From JAJFTV01 sp036825755 (GTDB taxonomy: Bacteria; Chloroflexota; Anaerolineae; Anaerolineales; Anaerolineaceae): a stretch of DNA of 64,000 bases. The stretch covers positions 14,276 through 78,275 of the forward strand of contig DAISXR010000004.1 in the NCBI GenBank assembly GCA_036825755.1. Reading direction: 5' to 3'. Shown here piece after piece: positions 25,750 to 34,242 of the stretch. Positions within the stretch are counted from its first letter, which is position 1; each line of letters begins with the position of its first letter. A program made the position numbers and the translations under genes. The notes below the pieces were generated by a model. It saw only the letters and a program-made list of their open reading frames with translations, had not been told where the DNA came from and made no database searches.

Positions 25750-27197
25750 CAACCTTACAAAACACTTTCTTTGAGCAGATCGATGAGATCAGGTGCGAAT
25801 GGCATGTGCCGGGTCTTGCCCTCTGCGTGGTACAAAACGGTCAGGTGGCATTTTGCGCGGGGAGTGGATACAGAGATGTGGAGCATCAGCTCCCGGTTAC
25901 TCCTCATACCCGTTTTGCAATTGGATCTACAACGAAAGCATTTACTACTTTAGCGCTGGGAATACTGGTCGACGCCGGAAAACTGGATTGGGATACACCC
26001 GTGCGCTGCTATCTTCATGACTTTGGAATGTACGATCTTTTCGCTTCTGAACGCATCACCCCACGAGACCTCGTCACACATTGCTCCGGTTTACCCCGAT
26101 ATGACACGCTCTGGTACTTTGCCAATCTGGATCGTCGCGAAATGATCAGACGGATCCGGTACCTTGAGCCCTCGTACGATTTCCGGCAGGTATACCAGTA
26201 CAGCAATCTGATGTTTGCAGCAGCCGGTTACCTGATCGAGCAGATCTCCGGTGTGACGTGGGAAGAATTTGTTACCTCTCACATCCTGCAACCCCTGAAG
26301 ATGACCGACTCAAGTGCAGGGCTTCCCAACTCTGTTGGCTTTGCAGATTTTGCGTTTCCCTATATGGAGCAAAACGGCTCTGCCGTACAAATCTCATTTT
26401 TTAACAAGTTAGCTATTGGCCCGGCTGGTTCGATCAGTTCCAGCGCCAGTGATCTGGCGAAGTGGTTGCTGCTCCATCTCAATGGGGGGGAGCACGCCGG
26501 GCAGTCGCTGATCTCGAAAGAAAACCTGAGAGAAATGCATTCTCCCCAAATGGTCATCCGGGATATTGGACAATTGAGCCCCGGTGATCGTTTAGGTGGC
26601 TTTCCGGAAATCGGCCCCAGTTATTACGGGCTGGGTTGGAGGTTGAACACCTATCGGGGTCATAATATGGTCCACCATTCCGGTTCTATCGATGGGTTCA
26701 ATGCAATGGTGTCCTTTTTGCCCAATGATGATATGGGCATCGCAGTGTTGACAAATGCAGATAACACGCTTTTACCCTATCCACTGATTTTTTCCATTTA
26801 TGACCGCTTATTACAAATGGAACCCATTGACTGGCTCCATCGCGTGAGCCAGATGCTGGCTGAAAGCGAAATAAACCCAGAGGATCCACAGGAAAACAAT
26901 CGCGTCGCAGATACCCATCCATCCCATCTCTGCCTCCAGGATTACGCAGGTAATTTTGAGCATCCCGCTTATGGTATTTTCTCGGTAGTTTTCGAAAATG
27001 ATCGATTGCTTGCGCATTATTATGATCAAACATTTCCACTGGACCATCATCACTATGATGTTTTCACATTCGCTTTTTCGCATCGTCAGGAAAAGGTGCC
27101 GGTCTCTTTTATGGGAGATAGAAGTGGGCGCATCAACCAACTCACGATCCCTTTGGAAACGGCCGTGAAAGACATCGTCTTCATCCGTAAGGATTGA
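25746..27197 (+). CDS. Beta-lactamase-fold serine hydrolase with C-terminal DUF3471-like domain
   Basis: 483 residues. Catalytic motifs are S61-x-x-K64 (GSTTK), Y152-S-N154, and HHSGSIDGF, the equivalent of the KTG/HxG motif. About 110 residues follow the catalytic domain (LQDYAGNFEHPAYGIFSV), resembling the DUF3471 lipocalin-like add-on found in many PF00144 peptidases. No export signal is seen. It is the last gene before a hairpin region and the second transporter binding protein. Confidence 0.87.
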   Translation: MTTLQNTFFEQIDEIRCEWHVPGLALCVVQNGQVAFCAGSGYRDVEHQLPVTPHTRFAIGSTTKAFTTLALGILVDAGKLDWDTPVRCYLHDFGMYDLFASERITPRDLVTHCSGLPRYDTLWYFANLDRREMIRRIRYLEPSYDFRQVYQYSNLMFAAAGYLIEQISGVTWEEFVTSHILQPLKMTDSSAGLPNSVGFADFAFPYMEQNGSAVQISFFNKLAIGPAGSISSSASDLAKWLLLHLNGGEHAGQSLISKENLREMHSPQMVIRDIGQLSPGDRLGGFPEIGPSYYGLGWRLNTYRGHNMVHHSGSIDGFNAMVSFLPNDDMGIAVLTNADNTLLPYPLIFSIYDRLLQMEPIDWLHRVSQMLAESEINPEDPQENNRVADTHPSHLCLQDYAGNFEHPAYGIFSVVFENDRLLAHYYDQTFPLDHHHYDVFTFAFSHRQEKVPVSFMGDRSGRINQLTIPLETAVKDIVFIRKD

Positions 27198-27262
27198 TCA
27201 TGCACTGCTTAATTTTCAAAATGTGCATTTATAACCGGATTAAGCGCCAAATCAAAATGAAT

Positions 27263-27299
27263 CTATCGGTGTGATAGGACAGGTCAAGAGCCTGTTTTC
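27263..27299 (+). terminator. Two small hairpins, second with a short T-run (weak terminator)
   Basis: CTATC/GATAG (27263-27277) is followed at once by ACAGG/CCTGT (27279-27295) and TTTTC. The stems are only 5 bp, so termination would be partial. The 200-base gap also holds a TTGACA at 27346-27351, but the matching -10 is poor (TCTTAG at 17 bases). Confidence 0.35.
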
Positions 27300-27398
27300 A
27301 AAATCAACCAAAAACTGAAATGAAAGCAAAAAGGTAATCTGCCAATTGACAAAATCGCGATCCATTTTTCTTAGGTCGTAAAGTAAGGAGAAAAGGAA

Positions 27399-29045
27399 AT
27401 GAAACGTTTCTGTCTATTCATCAGCTTGATTGTTGTAATTTCGATGCTGGTCGCCTGCGGTAACAAAACCGCAGCGCCCGAGCAACCGACAGCTGAAGTG
27501 GGGTTGGTGGGTGAGCCCGCGCAAACCGAACCCCAGGTGGGGGGTACCTGGGTATATGCCACCGGAGATGAGCCGGATACGCTTGATGTCCAACGCACCG
27601 TTTCAGGCGACTCAGAATTAGTCATGTCGCTTGTAGGCGGAACCATGCTGGCAGCAGATCCGGACACGAAAGAATTTGTGCCTTACCTCGCGGAATCTTA
27701 TAACGTGTCGGAAGATGGTTCGTTATGGGAGATCAAAATCAAAGATGGGATTACCTGGCATGATGGCACGCCTCTTACCGCAGAAGATTATGTGTTTACG
27801 ATGGAACGCGTTTTGGCAAATCCCAGCCCTGCTACCGGTGCAATGACAGAAGGTATGGTTTCAGTTGAAGCCATTGATGATCTCACCGTCCAAATCCATA
27901 TGGATACTCCGAATTCGGGAATGTTTTTCGGGTTAACCTGCGCATATATGCAGCCACTCCCAAAACATTATATCGAAGAGGTCGGAGATGAAGAGTTTGG
28001 TCGGAATCCAATCGGCGTCGGCCCGTATAAATTTAAGGAATGGATCACCGGGGACCGCATTATCCTGGAGCGAAATCCGGATTTCAATTGGGGGCCTCCT
28101 TTTGCGCATAAAGGACCGGCGTATATCGAGACGATTGAAATCCGTTTTGTTCCCGAATACGTCACGCGGCTGGCAGGTATTGAAACCGGCGAGATTGATT
28201 TGTCCGTAATCCAAAACAAAGATGTCAAGCGTATTCAAGGATTGGATATCGTGGATATCATCACAACCGAATTCAAAGGCGCCGGTCCATACCTGTTATT
28301 CAACGTGAGCAAACCGCCTTTTGATGACATCCTTGTCCGAAAAGCTTTCAACCTTGCCATCAACCGGGAAGAACTGGTACAGGCTGTCTTATTGGGTTTT
28401 GGAGAGCCATTGTGGGGTGTCATCACGCCGGCAACTCTTGGACATTGGGATGGTGATAAAGAGATCGGATACGGCTACGATCTGGAGCAGGCCAAACAAT
28501 TGATGGCTGAAGCAGGTTATACACTGAACAGTGAGGGAATCCTGGAAAAAGACGGTCAGCCATTGGTACTGGAGTTCAAGGTAAGCCCATCAGAACGTGG
28601 TGATTCCATTAAAACTGCTGAAATATTACTCGAGCAGTTTAAAGCTCTGGGTGTTGAGTTGGATCTTCGGCAGTTGGAATACGGTGTCTGGCAGAGCGAA
28701 CTCACGTCAGGAAATTACACCGTGACCATTGATTCCTGGGGTTGGGCAGAGGCACAAATCCTGATGCCCATTTTCCATTCCAGCATGATGGGTGGAATGA
28801 ATGTAGGTTATGTCAATGATCCTGTCCTGGATCCCATTTTGTTGGATGCATACATCGCTTCCAATCGTGACATCCTTCAGGAAAAGCTGAATGAAGCACA
28901 AAAATATGTCATCGAACAGGCTTTTACCGCCCCCTTGTACAGCATACAAATGAATTATGGGCTCAGTCGAAAATTCGAAAACATCAAGGTGGATTTCCTG
29001 AATGTTTATCCTGTCCTGTATGATGCGTATCTGGCGCAACCTTGA
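27399..29045 (+). CDS. Family-5 extracellular solute-binding lipoprotein (peptide type)
   Basis: 548 residues, normal DppA/OppA length. The lipobox is MLVAC around residues 16-20, followed by a short Ala/Pro/Glu linker and the SBP_bac_5 fold with the family signature region AESYNVSEDGSLWEIKIKDGITWHDG. A strong AAGGAG precedes the ATG. The matching permeases and ATPases lie about 10 kb downstream (38925-42932), separated by catabolic genes. This arrangement implies that imported substrate is degraded by the enzymes in between. Confidence 0.92.
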   Translation: MKRFCLFISLIVVISMLVACGNKTAAPEQPTAEVGLVGEPAQTEPQVGGTWVYATGDEPDTLDVQRTVSGDSELVMSLVGGTMLAADPDTKEFVPYLAESYNVSEDGSLWEIKIKDGITWHDGTPLTAEDYVFTMERVLANPSPATGAMTEGMVSVEAIDDLTVQIHMDTPNSGMFFGLTCAYMQPLPKHYIEEVGDEEFGRNPIGVGPYKFKEWITGDRIILERNPDFNWGPPFAHKGPAYIETIEIRFVPEYVTRLAGIETGEIDLSVIQNKDVKRIQGLDIVDIITTEFKGAGPYLLFNVSKPPFDDILVRKAFNLAINREELVQAVLLGFGEPLWGVITPATLGHWDGDKEIGYGYDLEQAKQLMAEAGYTLNSEGILEKDGQPLVLEFKVSPSERGDSIKTAEILLEQFKALGVELDLRQLEYGVWQSELTSGNYTVTIDSWGWAEAQILMPIFHSSMMGGMNVGYVNDPVLDPILLDAYIASNRDILQEKLNEAQKYVIEQAFTAPLYSIQMNYGLSRKFENIKVDFLNVYPVLYDAYLAQP

Positions 29046-29166
29046 AATTAATCTACACATCCACCGTGATGTAAGGTGCCATCACCTCAGGGAAAAACAA
29101 AATATGCAGGTAGATCGAGTCACCCGGTTATGAAATCAGCGGGTTCTACCACAGCAGGAGAACATC

Positions 29167-30363
29167 ATGCTAAATAAAAAAACTGTCCCGAGTAAGTTGG
29201 ATTTCATGCAGGACACACTGGATTTTTACAATCAACTCGGCTTGGATTTCAACGTTCCGGTGACTGACTCACCTGCTGATGCCTGGATGATTGTAAATGG
29301 CAGACGGGTTCTCAATCTTTGCAGCAACATCTACCTGGGGCTTGCCAATCACCCTCAGATCAAAGAAGCAGCCAAACAGGCGATCGATCGATGGGGTGTG
29401 GGTGCCGGCGCAGTACGTTTCTTTTCCGGCACCCAGGCAATCCATGTGGAATTGGAACGCAGTCTGGCCAAATTCAAAGGAACCGAGGCTGCCATGTACA
29501 CGCAGACAGGTTTTATCGCAAACCTGTGCAGTGTATCCGCGCTGATGGGCCATGAAGATGTCGTTTTTTCCGACGCATTGAACCATGCCAGTATCATCGA
29601 TGGGGCGCGGTTATCGAAAGCAAAAATCGTAGTCTATGAGCACTGCGACATGAATGATCTGCGTTCAAAAATCGAGGAAAACCTCCAGGGTCACCGGCGT
29701 GGACTGGTGATTACCGATGGCGTTTTCAGCATGGATGGCGATCTTGCCCCATTGGATCAGATCGCCTCCATTGCTGAAGAGTACAACCTGCTTACTCTGG
29801 TTGATGACGCTCACGGCGAGGGGGTAATGGGCCATGGGCGTGGGATCGTTCATCATTATGGGCTCGAGGGCAAGATCGATGTGGAAGTAGGGACTCTCTC
29901 CAAAGCGCTGGGGGTGATTGGAGGGGTTGTCGCCGGAAAGAAATTGGTGGTTGATTTTATTCGCGCCGAGGGCCGGGCACAGAACTACTCCACCGCTACT
30001 ACCCCGGCAGATACGGCAGCCTGCCTGGCGGCAATCAAACTACTCTGCAAATCAACCGAACTGGTTGATCGTCTGTGGGAAAACACGCGATATCTCAGGC
30101 AAGGTCTTGAAGTGCTTGGTTTCAACCTCGGTATTACTCAAACACCTATTTTGCCGGTACTGTTGGGTGATGTTGGATTAGCTAAAAGTTTTGAGACCTG
30201 CCTGTTCCAGGAGAATGTGTTTGCGATTGGAATCGGGTATCCCATTGTACCCAAAGGTGCCGCACGCCTGCGGGTGATGGTTTCTGCCTGTCACAGCCGG
30301 GAAGACCTTGATTTTGCTCTGTCCGCTTTCCAAAAGGTCGGCAGAGATTTGAACATTATCTGA
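29167..30363 (+). CDS. Alpha-oxoamine synthase family PLP enzyme (Kbl-like)
   Basis: 398 residues. PLP is bound by K246 (GTLSKALG), with H140 for ring stacking and D213/H216 in VDDAHGEG. The segment VRFFSGTQAIHVELE resembles 2-amino-3-ketobutyrate CoA ligase, which cleaves a beta-keto amino acid with CoA into glycine and an acyl-CoA; BioF and serine palmitoyltransferase run the related condensation. No biotin or sphingolipid genes are nearby. An SDR follows after 20 bases, so the pair could oxidise a beta-hydroxy amino acid and cleave the product. The direction and chain length are inferred. Confidence 0.85.
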   Translation: MLNKKTVPSKLDFMQDTLDFYNQLGLDFNVPVTDSPADAWMIVNGRRVLNLCSNIYLGLANHPQIKEAAKQAIDRWGVGAGAVRFFSGTQAIHVELERSLAKFKGTEAAMYTQTGFIANLCSVSALMGHEDVVFSDALNHASIIDGARLSKAKIVVYEHCDMNDLRSKIEENLQGHRRGLVITDGVFSMDGDLAPLDQIASIAEEYNLLTLVDDAHGEGVMGHGRGIVHHYGLEGKIDVEVGTLSKALGVIGGVVAGKKLVVDFIRAEGRAQNYSTATTPADTAACLAAIKLLCKSTELVDRLWENTRYLRQGLEVLGFNLGITQTPILPVLLGDVGLAKSFETCLFQENVFAIGIGYPIVPKGAARLRVMVSACHSREDLDFALSAFQKVGRDLNII

Positions 30364-30382
30364 GATCCAGGGAGATTATCTT

Positions 30383-31165
30383 ATGGATGAAACGAAGTCT
30401 ATCGCACGTTTTTCCGGAAAGGTAGCCATTGTCACCGGTGCAGCACGAGGATTGGGCAAGGCGATTGCGCTCAGACTCGGACATGAAGGAGCTGTGGTAG
30501 TGGTCAATGATCTACGATCCGATCTGTCTGATCAGGTCGTCGATCAAATCATAGCCGGCGGAGGACAGGCAATCAAACATTTGGCAGATGTGACCGATGA
30601 GTCACAAGTGGCCGAGTTGGTTTCTTCCACGCTGGAGCGTTTTGGTACGGTGGATATTTTGGTAAACAATGCCGGTATCATGCGCACCACTCGCCCAATG
30701 GAGGATATTTCACTGGAAGAGTTCCAGTCAGTGATGAAAGTCAATGTGACCGGTGTGTTCCTGTGTATGAAATACGTGCTGCCGATCATGAAATCTAAAA
30801 AGAGCGGCAAGATTGTGAACATTTCCTCTTCCGCTGGACGCTGCATGAGTTCTTTTAATGGCGCGCACTACACTGCTTCGAAAGCAGCCATCCTGGGCTT
30901 AACCCGGCATGCCGCTCACGAATCTGCCGAGTACAACATCAATATCAACGCCATCGCACCCGGCACTTTCTTGACAGAAGGCGGAAGTGAACTGTTTCCT
31001 GAACTGACGCCTGAACTGATCCGTCAAATTGAGCAGGGTATCCCGATGCACCGCATTGGCGATCCGCAAGACAACGCCAATTTGGTAACGTTTCTGTGTT
31101 CCCAGGAAGCCTCTTATATCACCGGCGCGACCATCGACATCAACGCCGGAGAATTGATGATGTGA
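30383..31165 (+). CDS. Short-chain dehydrogenase/reductase (FabG-like)
   Basis: 260 residues of the classical SDR type. The cofactor loop is TGAARGLG (residues 18-25), NNAG lies at 95-98, and the catalytic residues are S150, Y163 and K167. Asp43 after the second strand favours NAD(H). FabG-like SDRs interconvert beta-hydroxy and beta-keto groups. It lies between the alpha-oxoamine synthase and an alpha/beta hydrolase on one apparent transcript, and could be the 3-dehydrogenase step before CoA-dependent cleavage. Confidence 0.88.
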   Translation: MDETKSIARFSGKVAIVTGAARGLGKAIALRLGHEGAVVVVNDLRSDLSDQVVDQIIAGGGQAIKHLADVTDESQVAELVSSTLERFGTVDILVNNAGIMRTTRPMEDISLEEFQSVMKVNVTGVFLCMKYVLPIMKSKKSGKIVNISSSAGRCMSSFNGAHYTASKAAILGLTRHAAHESAEYNININAIAPGTFLTEGGSELFPELTPELIRQIEQGIPMHRIGDPQDNANLVTFLCSQEASYITGATIDINAGELMM

Positions 31166-31168
31166 TCC

Positions 31169-32671
31169 ATGGCAATTCCATACTTTTCAACAAAGACTCG
31201 CGTGATCGTGCCGGCTGGATCGCAAGCCGGGGATCTGATTATGAATCCCTGTTACTATCGCCTACGGCAAGGACTCTTTAGGTCTGAAAAATATAATGCA
31301 GATTTTGGCACTCTGGTGGTGCCAGAGAATAGAGCAAAACCCGGATCCCGCCAAATTGCACTGCCCGTGCTCCGTATCCATGCAGTCGATCCGCATCCGT
31401 TGGAGCCTATATTCCATTTGGAGGGAGGTCCGGGAGGCAGCAATATCGAATTCGTTCCCCCGGCATGGATGCTGGAAAAGCATGACTTTGTGCTGGTTGG
31501 CTACCGTGGGGCAGACGGTTCCAGTATTCTGAAGTGCCCTTTGATGGCCAAAGCCTCCAAAGGGATTGGAGATGACCTGTTAGGCGAGGAATCACGAGCC
31601 CTTCTTGTCGAGGCTACCCGCCAGGAAGTCCGCCGATTAGAGGAAAGCGGCGTAGACCTGGCAGGATATGTAATGACAGAGGTGATCGAGGATGTCGAAG
31701 CCGTACGCAAGGGGCTGGGGTATGAACGCATCAATCTGCTTAGCGAAAGCTATGGTACCCGTCTGGCACAAATTTATGCGTATATGTATCCTGACAGTAT
31801 TTTCCGTTCGGCAATGATGGGGGTCAACCCGCCAGGTCGTTTTGTGTTCGAGCCAGATACTACCGATTCGCTGTTGGCAAACTATGCCGACTTATGGGCA
31901 AAAGTCCCCTATTGTACCTATCGCTCAACCGATCTCCTCAGGACACTTCGTAATGTGAACCGAAATATGCCCAAACGCTGGTTATTTATACGTATTGATC
32001 GCAGTAAAACCCGCATCAGCGCATTTTCATTATTTTTCAACACGCGTACTTCTCCTTATGTTTTTGACGCTTATGTGGCAGCAGAACACGGTGACCCCAG
32101 CGGCCTGGCATTGATGTCTGCGGTGTATAACCTATTCATTCCCCGGATGATGATTTGGGGCGATCTGTTTGCCAAAGGGCACTGCGCCGACTATGATCCC
32201 AATCGCAATTACGTAGAAACACTGGAAACACCCAACTCGATTATGGGTTCGCCGCAAGCGCTGCTGATGTGGAACGCAGCTCAAGCCTGGCCGGCGACGA
32301 TGCTGCCGGAAGCCCTCAGACGGGTTCAACAATGCGCTGTACAAACCCTTTTAATCAGTGGGAACCTCGATTTTTCAACCCCTGCACGCTACGCCACCAA
32401 TGAGCTCCTCCCTTACCTGTCCAATGGGCGGCAGGTGATTCTGAAGGAATTTGGACATACTGATGATATCTGGCGTTGGCAGCCTGCGGCGACAGAACGT
32501 TTATTGACTCGGTTTTTTGATAGAGGCGTGGCAGATGATTCGATGTTCCATTACCAACCAGTAAATTTCCGTGTTCGATTTGGTTTTCCTTTCCTTGCCA
32601 AAGCCCTGATGGGAATCCTCATCGCAATCTTACTGGCCATCCTGGCCATTATTTTGGTCATTCTGTTTTAG
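31169..32671 (+). CDS. Prolyl/tripeptidyl aminopeptidase-like alpha/beta hydrolase
   Basis: About 500 residues. It has the oxyanion motif EGGPGG, nucleophile SESYGT, acid residue in SGNLDFSTPA and base in FGHTDD, the order of S33-family peptidases with a TAP-like C-terminal segment. S33 enzymes release residues from peptide N-termini, often Pro. A C-terminal hydrophobic run (LMGILIAILLAILAIILVILF region) looks like a membrane anchor. ATG 31169 begins 4 bases after the SDR stop, but ATG 31241, with GGGGAT upstream and MNPCYYRL as N-terminus, is also plausible because the first 24 residues look atypical. Confidence 0.8.
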   Translation: MAIPYFSTKTRVIVPAGSQAGDLIMNPCYYRLRQGLFRSEKYNADFGTLVVPENRAKPGSRQIALPVLRIHAVDPHPLEPIFHLEGGPGGSNIEFVPPAWMLEKHDFVLVGYRGADGSSILKCPLMAKASKGIGDDLLGEESRALLVEATRQEVRRLEESGVDLAGYVMTEVIEDVEAVRKGLGYERINLLSESYGTRLAQIYAYMYPDSIFRSAMMGVNPPGRFVFEPDTTDSLLANYADLWAKVPYCTYRSTDLLRTLRNVNRNMPKRWLFIRIDRSKTRISAFSLFFNTRTSPYVFDAYVAAEHGDPSGLALMSAVYNLFIPRMMIWGDLFAKGHCADYDPNRNYVETLETPNSIMGSPQALLMWNAAQAWPATMLPEALRRVQQCAVQTLLISGNLDFSTPARYATNELLPYLSNGRQVILKEFGHTDDIWRWQPAATERLLTRFFDRGVADDSMFHYQPVNFRVRFGFPFLAKALMGILIAILLAILAIILVILF

Positions 32672-32699
32672 TCATCGCAACAAACGAGGTAAACAATAT

Positions 32700-33398
32700 A
32701 TGAAAAACATCGGCATAATCGGCGGGATCGGTCCTGAAGCCACCATGGAATATTACTCATATATGTTCGAAAAGGTGAGAGAGCGGATCAGTGTCGACAA
32801 TGACTTTTCCTGGGTTCCCCATATCATCATTTACAGCATGGGCAGAGAAAACTACTCGGGATCCAATTTTGGCACACCCGATAAACCTGAAAAGGTCAGA
32901 GCAGTGATTGAACAGTTGCATGCGGCCGGTGCTGATTTTGTGATCGGCGCCTGTAACGCGCTACACATTGTGTTTGACGAGCTATCCGGTACCCTTCCCA
33001 TTCCCTGGATCAGCATCATGGATGCTACGGCAGAAGCCATCAAAAAGGCCAACCTGGATACGGTGGGATTACTGGGTACCTACATGACAATGACGGAAGG
33101 CTTTTATCATCGCGCACTTGCAAGCCATGGTATTAAGACGATTACCCCGGATGAAGACGATATGTGCAAAGTTGAAGAAATCATATTATCCGAATTGATT
33201 TGGAACAAAACGCTCGATGTTTCAAGGAACTGCCTGCTTGGAATCATGGAGAAACTGGTTCAAAAGGGTGCTCAGGGAATCGTCCTCGGTTGTACCGAAC
33301 TTCCTTTGTTGGTGAAGCAGAAGGACACGCCGATCCTCATTTTTCCGACCACAACCATACTGGCACAGAAAGCCCTGGATTTGGCCTGGGAAGAATAG
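32700..33398 (+). CDS. Aspartate/glutamate racemase family protein
   Basis: 232 residues. The two-cysteine catalytic pair is present: C85 in GACNALH and C198 in LGCTELP. The usual CNT(A/S)H has Ala in place of Thr. Family members interconvert D- and L-Asp or Glu without cofactor. The start MKNIGIIGGIGPEAT is typical of the aspartate racemase branch. In this cluster it could convert D-residues released from peptides. Amino acid specificity cannot be told. Confidence 0.87.
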   Translation: MKNIGIIGGIGPEATMEYYSYMFEKVRERISVDNDFSWVPHIIIYSMGRENYSGSNFGTPDKPEKVRAVIEQLHAAGADFVIGACNALHIVFDELSGTLPIPWISIMDATAEAIKKANLDTVGLLGTYMTMTEGFYHRALASHGIKTITPDEDDMCKVEEIILSELIWNKTLDVSRNCLLGIMEKLVQKGAQGIVLGCTELPLLVKQKDTPILIFPTTTILAQKALDLAWEE

Positions 33399-33437
33399 AG
33401 GCCCAGGATTGTAAAGACCGACCTATTGAAGGTGAAT

Positions 33438-34235
33438 ATGGCAGAAGAAAAAAACCTCAAAGTAGTAGCTTTCAACGGAAGCCCTGATATAAGTCACTCA
33501 AACACAGCTCTCATTCTCAATCCTTTTTTGGATGGATTGGAGGAAGCCGGAGCTGAGGTAGAGCTGAACTATGTAAAAGACCTGCATATCCACCCGTGTC
33601 ATGGAGATCTGTGCTGCTGGGTCAGAACACCTGGCAGGTGTTTTCAGCAGGACGACATGCAGATACTGCTTCCAAAACTGCAGCAGGCCGATATCTGGGT
33701 GATAGCCACCCCGGTCTACGTAGATGGGGTGGTGGGACCCCTGAAAAACCTGATTGACCGGCTGGTGCCGCTTCTGCAGCCCTTCTTTACCCTGACCGAT
33801 GGGCACTGCCGTCATATGGTCCATCAAGGGCATAAATATGGCAAAGTCGTCCTGGTTGCCAACTGTGGCTTCTGGGAAATGGACAACTTTGATCCATTGC
33901 TGGCCTTTATGCAGGCCCTATCCAAGAATATGTCCAGGGAGTTTGCCGGTGCTTTACTGCGGCCACATGGCGAGGTCATGCGACCCATGATGAAACAGGG
34001 AGCCGTTTTGGATGATATCTTCGCGGCTGCCAGGGATGCCGGTCGTCAACTGGCATGTCAGGGAAGCATGGATCGCCAAACGTTGGATACGATTGCCCGC
34101 GATCTGTTACCCAAGCAGACATATGTTGAACTAATCAATAAAAATTTCACCAGAACTTTGGATCGAAACAAAAACAGCGTGGCTCAGAAAGTTTTGTCGC
34201 CTGCCGAACAATTACACCAAACTACCAGGGAGTAG
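33438..34235 (+). CDS. NADPH-dependent FMN reductase/flavodoxin-fold protein
   Basis: About 265 residues. The N-terminus has the FMN phosphate loop AFNGSPDISHSNTA, and ATPVYVDGVVGPLKNLIDR is the second flavin-binding segment, as in iron-sulfur flavoproteins and NADPH-dependent FMN reductases. A cysteine-rich stretch (HPCHGDLCCW, residues about 55-65) could hold a cofactor or disulfide. ATG 33438 was preferred to TTG 33426 because AAGG lies 5 bases before it. It probably supplies electrons to an unknown step of the pathway. Confidence 0.82.
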   Translation: MAEEKNLKVVAFNGSPDISHSNTALILNPFLDGLEEAGAEVELNYVKDLHIHPCHGDLCCWVRTPGRCFQQDDMQILLPKLQQADIWVIATPVYVDGVVGPLKNLIDRLVPLLQPFFTLTDGHCRHMVHQGHKYGKVVLVANCGFWEMDNFDPLLAFMQALSKNMSREFAGALLRPHGEVMRPMMKQGAVLDDIFAAARDAGRQLACQGSMDRQTLDTIARDLLPKQTYVELINKNFTRTLDRNKNSVAQKVLSPAEQLHQTTRE

Positions 34236-34242
34236 AAGTACG

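Noticed and set aside
23151..27197. Beta-lactam resistance genes
   Set aside because: The fold is shared, but two of three lack export signals and there is no BlaR/BlaI or AmpR; the neighbourhood is catabolic.
29167..31165. Biotin or sphingolipid synthesis (BioF or serine palmitoyltransferase plus ketoreductase)
   Set aside because: No other biotin genes, no acyl carrier protein or ceramide genes; catabolic and transport neighbours favour a Kbl-like role. Not excluded.
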